Shown: positions 25,201-40,200, counted from the first letter of the stretch. The stretch is 64,000 nucleotides of DNA from Xenopus tropicalis (GCF_000004195.4 NC_030686.2:43964961-44028960), one strand, 5' to 3'. Numbers and translations: made by a program. Notes: generated by a model not told the origin, from the sequence alone.

Positions 25201-28200
25201 TCTCAGGGTTTAATTCCTTCCTTTTCAGCTGCCACTCATATCTGCTTTCTCTCTTCTTTTTTGGAGGAATTCAAGTCATAGTGTGTGTACAACTTGTTCG
25301 TACTTCCCACTCTCTCACTGCATGTAGCTTACATAGTCAAACTCACAATCTGTTACTTGGGGTTACAAAATCTGCCCCTGTTTACTGGTCTCTCCAAATT
25401 GACAGTATCCCATGATGCTCACTAACGCTATTCTTTCACTCTCACTGCAGATCATGCTGTTCCCAGGCCTCTGGTTCAGTCACTCGGGCTCCCCTGTATC
25501 TCTGGAGTTTGGGGTTCAGCCATTAAAGAATGCTGTTGAGGCCAGAATTCAAATCCTACGGCCGTTCTGCAGTCCGGAGCAGCACCTGGTACCCCCAGGT
25601 TAGTAGCCTCTGAGTGGGGGCTGATTTCTCTATGTGCACAAGGAAATATCTCTCTTTTGCATTGTTTGTTACTCCCCCACAGGCTGTGATCTCCTTCGGA
25701 ACCCTTTTGCCATTTGCCATAATCAGCCCCTGTGTAACACCAAAGCGGGCTGTGCCAATGGGCAGCAGTGGTGCCCACTCATTGAAAGCTGCCTGAGTAT
25801 TACACAGCCCTGCAGCACCTACACGCTCCAGAGCTACTTGCACCCTCCTCGGTATCTGGGGACCCCTCCGGCTTATTCCCCTGTTGCTGACATCCCGCTG
25901 CTGCTGGAGCCAAGTACATGTAGCCGGAACATGCAGGTGAAATATGGAACAGATCTAATGGGACTCTCTCTAGTTTTTATCTCTTTATTCATTACATCAC
26001 TGTTGTCCAGTCGGAGGCATATATATAGCCCTCCTGTGCATATTGCTCATCTCTATATCTGCACAGGACAACGAACCCCTGTATATTTCGTTTAAACATG
26101 GCTTGGGTATTTTGCCCAGCACTGCCCTGCATCATTAGTCTTTTTCTCTCATCTATTACTCCTTTCCCATCATGTCCAGCATTACTGTCCCTTATCATTT
26201 GCCAAACAGGAGACATCCAGACCCCCTCCTTTCTTGCAGGTCCTGCTTTCCTCCTTGTCTATCTCTGTGCAACCGGATGATATTCTCTCCATACAACACA
26301 GTGGAGACCAGGGTTCATTCCTGCGCTGTATTCCCCATGGCCGTTCTGCCTGGAGTCAGAGTTATTTAAGTATGAGCCACTGGGGCTGGTGGGAGGAATC
26401 TCTGCAAGTGGAAACTCCATCTTGGATGGATGATATGGTATGCGATCTTCGTGCCACTTTTGCCTCGGAAGTGCAAAGCCTTGTGGTCTCGCCGCTGCTG
26501 GCAAGCTTTCAGGAACCTGGTACATATACGGTGAGTGCCACGTTGCACAATGCAGTGAGTGAGACCGAGGTGGCCTGTGAGGTGTGTGTCCTGAGACCTG
26601 TCACCGGGCTGCAGATTATCTCTCCCACACCATATTCTGATCCACTACACGTGCCAACACATGACCGCACCTTGCTAGCAATCCGTGCTCTCAGCTCCAC
26701 ACCAGCCTCTGTCCTATGGGAATCTCCTGTACAGAGAGAGGAGGCGGAGCTAGTTCCAACATGTCCTCAAAGTATGGCAGCTTCCCTTCCTGCTTGCCTC
26801 AACCCATCCGGAGACACAAGGTTTGGCTGGATGTGGCTTCGGCTAGAGGAACCACTGACCACTATGCTCACCATAGTAGTGACCAATGATGTCAGCGCCC
26901 AGAACCTGTCTGTTCAAATCCAGTCACATGACGCTATACGAGGGCTTCACATTCAGCCTGATGGACCTCAGCACATCCAAGTAAACCAGACTCAGGTGGG
27001 AAATAATGCACAGAATGTACACATTATAATCATCTCAGCATATGTTTCTATCCATTTTTAGGCACAAACTTCATTCCTTTATTTTTATTTATTATAGATT
27101 TTTACAGCTAATGTTTCTCAGGGGTCATCTGTTAAATTCACATGGATCGTGGATAAAATGGAGGGGTTTGTGTACCAGGGACAAAGCTACAAGGTGACAT
27201 TCAGAACTGCAGGCTCCTATCGCATGAGGGTAAGAAACTCAAGGCTCAGTTCAAGACTTAAGGTTGCCATTCACTATATGATCTTAGGTGGACATATTTG
27301 GGTCACCAAATGAGGGGACCTAAGAGGGGCGATATCATGCCCTAGGGCAGGGGTGGGCAAACTTTTTGGCTCAGGGGCCAAATTGACTTACAGTTGGGCC
27401 AGGCTGGGCCAGGCCAGCATTACACCCAGTGCCGCCATCAGTAATCACGGGACCTCTCAGCTCCCCCCCAGCATCCTCCAGCTCCACTCCCCAGCATCCT
27501 CCAGCTGCACTCCCCAGCATCCTGCAGCTCCCCCCAGTGTCCTTACCAGCATGCTCCTCAACATCCTCCCACCAGCATCCTCCCTCCAGCTGCCCCCAGC
27601 ATCCTCCATCTCCCCTCTAGCGACCTACAGCTTCCTGCCGCTCCCCCCAGCTCCATCCTCCAGCGACCTTCTGCTTCGGCCTCCGTCCTTCGGCTGCGTC
27701 TGTCCCCCGGCTCCCCACTGCATCAGAACACGCACCGGGGCGCAACCAATCAGGGCCTGTAATTCTTTAAAGGGGGCCGCGGGGTTGTCGGGCTGGATTA
27801 AAGCGGCCAACGGGCCAGACATGGCCCGCGGGCCGTAGTTAGCCCACCCATGCCCTAGGGCCAATGAACACATGGGAATACGAGCCGTAGGAGCAATGAG
27901 CCAATGCGGTCCTCGATCCAACAGGGAAATCAAACCTGCCCGTTGGAGGGCCCCATAAGGAGGCTGATAAGATGCCAAATTGTTCTGAAGGACCCGAACC
28001 GGCAACTTAAATCTGCCCATGTATGGCCACCTTAACATGCCATATCTGTATTGTGAAATCTAATAAGCTGTCCAGTTTCACTTGCTATCATTCTGTCAAT
28101 CAATGGTAGTGAGTGCCCAGAGTGAATGCTCTCAAATTATTTTCTTATTTTTGTGTCTTCTCATTATTTTTGAAAGATGAGTCTCTCACCTCACAAATGT

Positions 28201-31200
28201 TCCTTATTCCATTGCTCAGGTGCAGGCCGAGAATCCAGTCAGCTCTCAGGTTGTGGATGTGCTTCTAACAGTCCACGGGACCCTACCACTGCAAAAAGCT
28301 AAGCTGGTGGCACCTTCATCTGTGCTACTGGTGTCTGAGAGCCAGGAAATTGGCTTCGAAATACAGGTGGACGGGTCATCGGATGTGACCATAAGGTGAT
28401 GGTTTCTTCAGCTCAGTAGTTTCTAAAACAGAGAGTTAGCGTTACCACTAGCATTCCATTTAACTTGTTGATCTTCATTTCTCCATGACCTTAAGCTTTT
28501 TTCTTGTCCTTGTTGTCCTCTTGTTATTGTGCCGATATCTGCCCTACAGCTGGGACTTTGGAGACGGCAGCCCAAAGCTGACCAGAAGGTTCTCTCCACC
28601 ATACAACCCTCAGCTTCCACGTGACCCTAAGAGACAGATTGTTACTTTGTCAACTAAAGAAGACCACCACTATATGCAAGAAGGTAGGAGAGAAGAAGAA
28701 GGAATCAAAAAGATGGCAATAATCCAATATGAAATCTTCTAAATCCTTTTTATTTTTTTTGCAGGACATTATGAAGTGACTGTGATGGCCTATAACAATG
28801 TTTCTCAGATCACTCGCTCCTTACAGCTTGTGGTGGTCCATGCTCTGACATCGCTAATCCTTCAAGTCACTCCTCAGTCCCCTCAGCCAACATCGGTTGC
28901 ACTGTTCTCTGGGGTCTGTCTACCCTCTAGCTTGGAGGTGAAACTGTCTTGGGATTTTGGTGATGGCTCAAAGGTGGCACATAGTGATAGCCTGCAATCT
29001 GAAAATGTCTACCCGGCCAGTGGTTTCTACAACGTGACAGTGACTGCGAGCAATGGACGGAGCCATGTATCTGGGTCCATGATAGTGATGGTTGGACAAA
29101 TGATTGAGGGGCTGGAGGTGATGAGTAGTGGGCTTAGTGAGCTCGGCACGCAGACAGTAGTTACTGGATCCCTTCGGAAGGGCACTGACATCACTTGGAG
29201 CTTTGATATGGGGGATGGCAAGTCATACACTGACCAGTCAGAGCCATCAGTAAGACATACATATAAAGCTAAGGGCATTTTTACAGTCTTGGTAGTTGCC
29301 AAGAACGCTATGAACTCTGTTAATTTATCAATCAACATACAGGTTTACCAGGTCACTATTACCGACGTCACTTTTCCACCAGTGGTGTCCAGCCTAAATC
29401 TCACAAAATTCATTGTCCACGTTAATGTGCCATCTGTAAGCCTCGGTTTTCTCTGGGACTTTGGTGATGGCAACCCTCCTGAACCAGTAAGTGGTAAGGC
29501 AGAGGTGTGGCACAGCTATCTCCAGGCTGGGAATTATAGGCTACAGATAACTGTAAATGGAACTGTGACCACGACAACTCAATTCAGGGACGTAACCGTT
29601 GAGGACCAAATAAGATCTGTCTCTTTAATTGCATCCCCAACTGCTGCTAATCTGTCCCAGCCAATCCTTTTCTCTGCAGCTGCACTACCCTCACCAGATC
29701 CCCAACATTTATACATGTATCAGTGGAATTTAGGCTTGGGATCAGCACCAATGGACTCTTCTTCTTCTGAGATCAGCTGGACGTACAGCTCTGAAGGGAG
29801 CTACAATGTGTTGGTGACTGTGTGGAACAGTGTGAGCAAGGAGCAGGCCCAGTGTCATGTGATTGTGCAGAGACCAATCAGCAGCTTGGCTATTCAGCAC
29901 AATGGAGGAGAAGAAGCAGTTTTAGTAGGTGCTAAGCAGTTCTTTACCGCTAAAGTCAATGACGGGGTCACTGCTGAGTTCACGTGGGACTTTAGTGACT
30001 TGTCCCATTCCAGCTATGGCCCTACTGTAGCTCACACCTTCACTACGGCAGGTTATAAAACGGTCACTGTATATGCAAAAAACAAAGTGAGCGAGGGCAA
30101 GGCATTTATTGTCCTGTCTGTGCAGGCACCAGTTGCAGCACTCTCTCTGTCTGTAGACCACAGAGTGGCAGAACCAGGTCAACCAATACATTTTTGGGCA
30201 TCAACATCCAGCGGAGACTTAATACAGTTTCAGTGGTCGTTATGTGAGCACTGCCCTTATATAGAGGGGACCTCACAATTCCATCACATATTTTCTAAAC
30301 CTGGAATATACGTGGTAAGTGTGGTAGCAAGGAATGCTCTGAGCTCCGCACGTGCCAACATCACTTTAGAAGTACAAGAGGCAGTAGAGGGTGTTAGCGT
30401 GCAGCAGGAGAATGCCGAGGTTGAGGGATATGCTGCCCTTGCTGAGTCCTTAACGCTTACAGTTCATATGGTCAAGGGATCCAATCTAACTTTCCAGTGG
30501 GTCACTTGGCCAGAGCAGTGGGGTGGCCAGGATAGGTCATTGACTTTCACTCCAGTTAAGGTGGGGGAGATAGGTGCTGAAGTTTGGGTAAAGAATGCAC
30601 TGGGGGTTACGTCAGCAAACATCCAACTGCAGGTTATTGAGAGGGTATCAGGTGTCCAGGTACAGAAAAACCAAGACCCTGTTGCCCTTGGGTCTAATGT
30701 AGAACTGACTGTTACCATTCAGCATGGTACTAATCTACAGTATAAATGGGACCCTGGGGAGGGGTCAGTTGAGTTGATTAGCCAATCCCCCTCATTAAAC
30801 TATACATACCTCATTCCTGGCCCAAAAACAATAAAGGTTGTAGTATCTAATGCTCTGAGTTCCAGCAGTGCCTCGGCAGTGTTAAGAGTACAGCAACCCA
30901 TATCCGGTGTTAGCATAAGCCTTACAGAGTCACGGGATTATGATGCACAGGAATATGAACTGGATGCAGTGAAGTCAGGGACTGCCATGTTTCTGGTTGG
31001 CTCAGTGCAAAATGGCTCGGATTTATCGTGGGAGTGGGCAGTCACTGGACATAAGCAAGTCATTAGGTACCATGTACAGAACGTGTCACACACCTTTATA
31101 GAGCCTGGTCAGTACCAAGTGCAGCTTCGTGTCTGGAACATTGTAAGTTCAGCCAATGCCTCCCATCTGCTACTAGTACAGGAGGCAGTAACCAGCCTAA

Positions 31201-34200
31201 GGGTCACCACAGAACAGAATGGCTACTGCACGGGGCAAAATGTAACCTTCTTTCTGAGCATCGAGCAAGGTACACATGTGAGTTTTATGTTGACTGTCCC
31301 CTTTCTCAATCTCCATCTCAAACTGGATGAAAATTGTGGACACCTTGTTTTTCCCTTTCCTGGCAATTACACCATCTTGGCCACAGCGCTGAACCAGGTC
31401 AGCAAAGCAGAAGCCCGCCTTGACATCACAGTGCTGGAAAAGGTGGAGAGCATTCAGGTACTTGATCTTCCCTCTGCCTGGTCTGTCAATAAGACACTTC
31501 GTTTGAAAGCGAACATCAAGCCTGACCCCTTTCTCAACATCTTTTGGACCTTCTGGCAAAATGGAGATTCCAATTACTCACTTTCCAGCTACAATGCAGC
31601 ATACACACCTCTAAGAAAGGGAAGTCTCCATATCCATCTCAATGTTAGCAACCCCTTCTGTTGCTCTTCTCTTTCATCAGTGGTGATTATTCAGGAGCCA
31701 GTCACCAGTATGATTCTCAGAAGTAACACGGAGCAGGTGTTCCTGAATCATTGTGTCCAGTTCTTTGTAGAACCCAAAGATGGTTCAGACCTCAGGTTCC
31801 ACTGGAGTTTTGGAGATGCTCAAAAAAATATAACTAGCTTGGAAAGATCTGTGGAACATTGCTACAGCCACCCAGGGAATTTTTTGGCCACTGCGGTTGG
31901 ATATAATTTAGTGAGCTTGGTTCAAGCACAGACAAAAGTCCGTGTAACAATGGTAAAGTGTAAACAACCCAAGGCCCAGCTTCTTGGAGCTCCGGCCAAA
32001 ATGCCAAGATCTCTTGGTGGACAGATTGAAGTCAGTGTGGATCTGAGAGGGTGCACTGAGTATAAGGTGATTTATTTATGGGAGTTCTACAAAGGATCCA
32101 ACTGTAGCTCAAACCAACTGAGTATACCTAAACTAGATATCTCTAGCCCCCTGCTGACCATCTATGGACACACCTTGGACATTGGTTTATACTGTTTGCT
32201 TATGATTGTAAAGCTGCAAGGGACATCACTGTCACATCAAGTGACACACCTACTCACTATCACGCCCAGCCCACTAGTAGCAGTGATACATGGAGGCACT
32301 AAGCGGATATGGCCAGTCGAACGAGACCTTGTCTTAGATGGAACAGCATCACATGATCCAGATCTTGCAGATGGAGTGAAGGAGACAAGCCTGGAGTATG
32401 AGTGGAGCTCAGAACCAATGGAGGTGATAGAGGTAAGATATGGAAAGAGAATGCTAAAGGTGGCCATACACCTTCAGATCAGCTCACTTGGTGATGTCGC
32501 CAGGCGAGGGGATCTTCTCCCAAAATCCCCCACCTACGGGTGGGCAATATTGGGTGAATCCAGGCTAGAATTGGCCTGTGTATGGCCACCTTTACAGTCA
32601 ATTACAGATAATCCCAGACAAGATGGATTATTAACTAGTGATTACTGTAGGATGGTAACAGTATAGTGGCCTTTTAATGGTATTGCTCAACCTGATAGAT
32701 ACAGTGCTCCTAATTCCATTTTGTCTCCTACAGGAACCTGCCTGCATGCTACCCAGTCTGCCATCCATTTCCCAGGTCTCAGTCTCCCTACCTGCATTGT
32801 GTGCCGACTCCACATACATCTTCACGTTGACTGTAAAGAAGCCAGGACGGGAGCCAGCAACGGCCAAACAGATGGTTAGTGCATCTGTTTGACCTCATGA
32901 ACAGTGTTGGCCTTTGCTCTGTTGTGCAAAAAATCCTGATCTTAGAACCAATTTATGTTCTAAGATGTAAATAACGAAGTCACCATTTTACTCAGCTTTG
33001 GCCTTCCTCTACATAGGATAACTCTTCACTCCTCCCCTGCAGGTGTCACTCCACGGTGGCTCTGTCTTGGTGGTGTCTCCTCGTTGCATATCATGCAACA
33101 CAGTCTCCTCCTCCGTGATGAGTAGCAAAGTTCCTGTGATTCTCTCTGGTGAATGTGATACCTGCGACAGAGAAACACAGGTGAGAACCTCAGTGATGAT
33201 GGGTTTGGTAAAAAGATATATCAGTAGGGGTGACAACGATCAGCAGAAAGAACTCTGCTAGTGGCAAGATACAGATTAATTCATCTAGGCAATAGTAGAT
33301 GCTTTTATGACATAAATGAACAAGAGCTTGGCCCAGTAATGCCTAACTATTGCCCATCTCTTATAGTACACCTGGAGTGCTGTTGATTCCAATGGATTGA
33401 GTCTGATGCTGGATAACCAGACCACCACTACGGGTCCAAGAAGACATGAACTGGTGGTTAGGAAAGGAATCCTAGAGGATGGACTAAACTATACTTTTAC
33501 CCTGAAGGTTATTCAGTTGGAGAAACAGAGGTGGGGTGAGGGCAGCATAACCCTCATGGCAAACAACCCCCCCAGTGGAGGGCAATGCACCCTTTTCCCC
33601 CAGAACACCATCTTGTGGCTGGAAACACCATTGCAGTACAACTGCACAGGTCAGTAATCGCACACAGCTGGACACGTTCATGGACATACTGCAATAAAAA
33701 GACTGTCCAATAGACTTGGAATGTTATATAGATGCAAAAATACCATCATAGGGTAGTTGGTGGTCTCATCAGAGGGGCTGCTGCTAGCAGCCCTAGATAG
33801 TTACTATTTATTGGCCCTCTGTGTGATTGAATGCCAGGGCCTATTATGAATCTCAGGCCAGACCTCATCTTAGCTAACAAATATTATGCAATTGTCTTCC
33901 TCAAGTTCCTTCTCTGATTCTATCCTACATAGTGTATCTCAGCTAACATTACATCTTCTTATTAAGCTTCTCTTCTGATTCTATCCTACTTCCTAAATGC
34001 CAGCTAACAAATATTATATGATTGTCCTTCTCAAGCTCCTCTTCTGATTCTATCCTACATAGTGTATCTCAGCTAACATTGCATCTTCTTATTAAGCTTC
34101 TCTTCTGATTCTATCCTACTTCCTAAATGCCAGATAACAAATATTATATGATTGTCCTTCTCAAGCTCCTCTTCTGATTCTATCCTACATAGTGTATCTC

Positions 34201-37200
34201 AGCTAACATTGCATCTTCTTATTAAGCTTCTCTTCTGATTCTATCCTATTTCCTAAATGCCAGCTAACAAATATTATATGATTGTCCTTCTCAAGCTCCT
34301 CCCCTGATATCCTACATAGTATATCTCAGCTAACATTACATCTTCTTATTAAGCTTCTCTTCTGATTCTATCCTACTTCCTAAATGCCAGCTAACAAATA
34401 TTATATGATTGCCCTCCTCAAGCTCCTCCTCTGATTCTATCCTGCATAGTGCATCTTCCCATTAAGCTCCTCCTCTGATTCTATCCTACATAGTGCATCT
34501 TCCCATTAAGCTTCTCCTCTGATTCTATCCTACATAGTGTATCTCAGCTAACATTACATCTTCTTATTAAGCTTCTCTTCTGATTCTATCCTACTTCCTA
34601 AATGCCAGCTAACAAATATTATATGATTGCCCTCCTCAAGCTCCTCCTCTGATTCTATCCTACATAGTGCATCTTCCCATTAAGCTTCTCCTCTGATTCT
34701 ATCCTATATCCAGAATGTCAGCTAACAAATATTACATGATTGTCCTTCTCTGATTCTATCCTATATCCAGAATGTCAGCTAACAAATATTACATGATTGT
34801 CCTTCTCTGATTCTATCCTACATAGTGTATCTCAGCTAACATTACATCTTCTCATTAAGCTTCTTTTCTGATTCTATCCCACATACTGAATGTCAGCTAA
34901 CAAATATTATATGATTGTCCTGCTGAAGCTCCTCCTCTGATTCTATCCTACATAGTGCATATTCTCATTAAGCTTCTCTTCTGATTCTGTGCTACGTCCT
35001 AAATGGTAGCTAACAAATATTATATGATTGTCCTCTTCTGTTACTATCCTACATAGTGTATCTCAGCTAACATTACATCTTCTCATTAAGGTTTTCTTCT
35101 GATTCTATCCTACTTATTGAATGTCAGCTAACAAATATTATATGATTGTCCTGCTGAAGCTCCTCCTCCAGTTATGTCCTACATAGTGTATCTCATGCTT
35201 TTCAGCTAACATTACATCTTCCCCCCACCACTCACACCTGCTTGGCCACCACTGAATGCCCTTTTCAAGGTTTGCCTCTGGATCCCATCCAGCATATGGT
35301 ATTTCACCTAACATATTTTTACCTTCATTCCCTACCCAAGCTCCTCCCCTAATTCAAAGGTCTGGCTTAGTGCCAACTCTTTCAGTGACTGGGGTCCTGG
35401 GTTCTATAACTGTCAGTTGTAAGAATGCTATGACCTTCCCATGTTAAACATTCTTGTTCCTGGTGAGAGAACTAGTAAGAGATTAATCAGTTAGTATAGT
35501 GAGCCCTGCCCTATGGACTATATGAACTCATAGCTTAGAGGAAGAGAATGTGCTGTCCAAAAGAAAAAATGCATTGTGGGTAAATGTTTTTCTATCCACA
35601 GTCACAGGGTCATTGTCCCTTAGCCATAGCTGTATTTATCTTATCCTATATAAGTATAATCATGTTATAGTATGCAAAAATAATATTTTACATATTAATC
35701 TTTAATTTTACCTTTTTATTTATTTCCTGGACAACTGAAAACTATTATTTCCCTGTTGTTTCGGTGTTACTGATTCAGCATTAGCTTCATTATTCTCAGG
35801 GTTTTTTTTATTACTCATTAAAGCCCCTTAAAAGTGTGCATATATACTATCTGAACGTCTAGAAATAAATATAAATGTATATTTTTTTACCTACCTGATT
35901 CCACAGATTGAAAGAAAACCACAAAAGTCTATGTCTAAAGTCTATGTCTCAATTCCCAACTACCCTTAGGCTCACAGAGTGATCCATCCCCTCCCCCTTC
36001 CCTTGTTCCATTGACAAGTGATAGATTCTGGAACTTGACATTAAGTCTCAGAATCCATCACTTCACAATGGAACTCAGTAAGCGAGGGGTTGCATGACAC
36101 TGTGAGCCTAAGGGTTGTGACAGATGGGAAGATTAGTCGCCACGTGACAAATCTCCCTTGTCACGGGCAACTAATCTCCCCGAAATGCCATCCCACCGGC
36201 TAGAATGTAAATGTTTCCTCCCAAGGTGATTTCAGCCAATCGCACCGCCGCATATGCCCTCCCACTAGAGATTTACATTCTAGCCAGTGGGATGGCATTT
36301 CGGGGAGCTTACTAATCTCCCCATCTGTCAAGGCCCTAATGGGGTCTGGGAACTGTTCATAATGAGCACAGACAGACCATCATGGCTTCCTTTCATTCTG
36401 TGCAATCAGGTATGCCTGCGTAAAGGTGGCCATACACGGGGCGATTCTAGCTGCCGATATGGGTCCCTTAGATAGATTTGGCAGCTAATCAGCCCGTGTA
36501 TGGGCACTACTGATGGGCCTACCCGACTGATATCTGTCCGGAAATCTGGCAGATCTCGATCGGACAGGTTTAAAATTTTAGTCGGACCAGGGACCGCATC
36601 AACAAACCAATGCGGTCGCCGATCTAAATTTTTAAACCAACAGACGCCTATACCCGTCATCCTAATTCAATTGTTTGGCCCCAGGGCCAAATGACCACAT
36701 TAGCTCAATATTGCCCACACGTAGGTGGGGATATCGGGAGAAGATCCGCTCGCTTGGCGACCTTGCCAAGCAAGCAGATCTTAGCGTGTATGGCCACCTT
36801 AAAATAAAAAATCTATATAAATGGAGGTTTAGATACGGTTTATGTACCTTCCCTATGTAAGCCCAGCTGAATGAGATCATGTCAAAAAGAAGGTTTCCCT
36901 TTAACCTATACACCTTCATTTTTTCATTATGGTGTGGATATGACTATTGTAAGACAACTTGCACTTGGTGTGCCCTAAAGCGCCTGATGAGTAGCCCTTA
37001 TCTGACAAAGAACCTGTCTCTTCCAGGATGGATGGACCCAGATAAGGACGGGCAGCTCCTATTCAGTCTCTCTGTACAGATGTGCAGTCGGCCCAGCTGT
37101 CGGAGACTGCATTTGTATCGAGGCCCCAGGAGTTGGAACAGAGTGCAAGCTCCGGCGGGGAGTCAGGAGGGGGACATACAGGTGTTTGTGGAGATAGAGG

Positions 37201-40200
37201 ATATGAAGGGAGCACGGACTCTGGCCATAAACAGGTAAATGTCCCAAACCACTTACTGTATTTTATTCCCTAACCCTTCAGTTCTCATTGTTTGACTTTA
37301 TCGTTTCTAACAGAACCCTTACGGTCTCCATCCATGGCGCTACTAAGTTGCTGAGCACTCAGATGGGGGAGATTGTGCAGCAGCTGCAGAGAGACGGAGA
37401 CCTCCATCATGTCCTGCCACTCGCACTGGAGGTGGTCACGGCTCTGAACCTGGTAACGATACGTTTGGGTGTCGCGCTTATTAATATCTGGGCGAACGCA
37501 AAGCACGAAGGGGTCTGATCTGCTCTCCACTCTCTTATAGGACTCTGACGTCACAGAAGAGGAGCAATCAAATCGCACCGATATTCGTGATAACATAACC
37601 AGCGCTCTGACATCACTGCGTGTCTCCAATCTGTGGGAGGTGGCTGCCGTCAGTGCCGCGCTGACGCAGTGTGTGGTAAGTGGGGGGCGTTCAAATGCTC
37701 CCACGGATTAGATTGTGTTTGTAAACATTGTGTCAAACTCTAAAGGTGGCCATACGCGCTAAGATCCGCTCGCTTGGTGAGGTAGCCAAGCAAGCGGGTC
37801 TTTTCCTGATATCCCCAACTACGGGTGGGTGATATCGGACTAATTCGGTAGTTTTGCCCTAGGGTCAAACAATTGAATTAGAACAACGGGTATAGGCGTC
37901 CGTCAATTCGAGGACTGCATCAATGAGCCGATGCGGTCCCCGATCCAACTGATTTTCTAACCTGCCCGATCGAGATCTGGCCGATTTCAGGCCACATGTT
38001 GGTCGGGCAGGCCCGTCGGTAGTGCCCATACATGGGCCGATTAGCTGCCGAATCGGTCTAAGGGACCCATATCAGCAGCTAGAAAATGCCTGTTTATGGG
38101 GACCTTTAGGCTGTCCCCTCCTCAAATAATGCAGCAGGATCCTCCATTATTAACCCTACCTTCTCTGTGTACAGTTGCCACCTCACCCCTTTAATACCGC
38201 TCACATATTTAATCCACATCCTGCATGGCTAAAGGTGGCTATACACGTAAAGATCCGCTCGCTTTGCGACTTCGCCTACGGGTGGGTGATGTTGGGTGAA
38301 TTTAGGCTAATTCGGTCGTTTGGCCTTGGGGCCAAACGATCGAATTATAACGACAGTAATGGGCGCAGTTGGTTCGGGGGCCGCATCAACGAGCTGATGC
38401 CGTTCCCGATCTGACTAAATCTTTTAACCTGCCCGCTTGATATCTGCCTGATTTCAGGCCAGATATCGGTCGGGCAGGCCCGTCGGTAGTGCCCATACAT
38501 GGGCAGATAAGCTGCCTAATTGGTCTAAGGGACCGTTATTAATTAGCAATTCATTTAGATGCCTGCAGCACGGCTGCACATAAACCAGTTCAGTCTGCAG
38601 CATGCATTTAAAAGAATGCACGCAAAGTGAAATAAAAGTGGTAATTTATTGAACCAAACTTTTGGTCTCAGCAGAGACCTTTCTCATTTATTATGCCTAT
38701 CCCTCAAGGACAAATAACTATACAGGGCTGTGTATAATTAAGGATAAGAATATCAGATTAATGAGTGTCTTTATATAAAACCCTGTTCTGTCTCTCGCTC
38801 AGGCTTCCCCCCATGAGATATCCCCAGGAACATGGCTCCAGACATTGGAAGCGGCAGAAAACATGATTAATGTGATGGCTACAGAAAGTGGGGCAGGACG
38901 CAGAGCCGAAACAGAGACTTCCGAAAATGTCCTCACGTTGCTGGGTAAGAGGCAAATAACTGCTCAGTAGGGGGAGTTTCCCAAGGAGATTTCTGGGAGA
39001 ATGCCATGTAGTTACCCTGACAGGGAAATAATGCACCTAACTATGGTGTATCCCTACGCCCCTGCCCAAGGCTTGAAAGGCTGATGGGATCAACTTAATA
39101 CATCAAAGCCTAAGCCAATTAGGACGTGGGAGTGAATTGGATCCACGTACATAAATAATGGATAATGACACAACACAGAATGAATGAGTAGTGCTTGTCT
39201 ATAGCTTGGAGGGAGAAAGGGAAATCTCTTTCCAACACAGAATGCTTTGTGGAGACTGGATTTTTCCAGGAAGACACCTTGTTCAGCACCTAATACAGCT
39301 AACTAGTGCTATAAAAAATCCGCTGCAGGCTTCAGCAAGAAAAATAATACCTTGCTGCCCCCTAGTGTTAACTAATCGCCTCCACCAAAGTATCTAAATC
39401 AGTGATCCCCAACCTGTGGCTCGTGAGCAACATGTTGCTCCCAGTGGCCTTAGGGTGAAGACACATGGAGCTACTAGTAGCAGCTACTTGTCGTGGCTAC
39501 TAAAATAAACAATTCTGATCATTTACTGATAACTGTGTGTTTTAGACAATTCTCAGATTTGTCTATGGCAGGGTATTTTCTGGCATTTAGTAGATGTGAA
39601 AAAGTAGCTGCTACTAGTAGCTCCGTGTGTCTTCACCCTTAGGGTTGTTACACACGGGGAGATTAGTCGCCACGTGACAAATCTCCCTTGTCGTGGACAA
39701 CTAATCTTCCCGAAATTCGATCCCACCGGCGAGAATGTACGCTGGTGGGATGGCATACGCGGCACCATGATTTGCCGAAGTCGCCAAAGTTTCCTCTCAA
39801 GGCGACTTCGGCAAATCGCTGCGCTACATATGCCATCCCACCTGCGATGTACATTCTCGCCGGTGGGATCGAATTTCAGGAAGATTAGTTAGAATAAGAA
39901 TAAGAATTTGGCTTATGGGTATAAAAGGGTTGGGGATCCCTAACCTAAATGGATTGTCATTGACTGTGTCATTCTTTGCCAGGTAGTGCCATGGCCGCCT
40001 CTCCTTCAGAAGCCCTCTCTCTCTTTGCCTTCAACTTGACACGAGAGTTGACAAAGTCAGCAATGCGTTCCCGTGTAATCAGCGAAGAGCCATTGTCACT
40101 GAAAGTCCCAGGAGTTCAGGTGCATGGGTCCCTCGTCCTTCCGGAGGATTTGCCCCATTCACAGCCCTCTGCCCTGTGCCTAGTGGGTAACATTCAGGGG

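Larger units (their letters stand above)
33650..37026 (+). other. pkd1-like: pkd1-like intron 19
   Basis: A 3.4-kb intron with a degenerate pyrimidine-rich array (33880-35215), a palindromic miniature element (36113-36335) and a T2-like element (36421-36805). No exon was recognised. Confidence 0.75.

Noticed and set aside
32433..32666. Extension of the giant exon beyond 32432
   Set aside because: The frame stays open by chance through a T2-like fragment; the gag/gtaaga donor and in-phase next exon support splicing at 32432.
33880..35215. Counterpart of the long polypyrimidine tracts known in human PKD1 introns 21-22
   Set aside because: This pyrimidine-rich array lies in frog intron 19, equivalent to human intron 18 by exon matching, and is a degenerate minisatellite rather than a simple tract.
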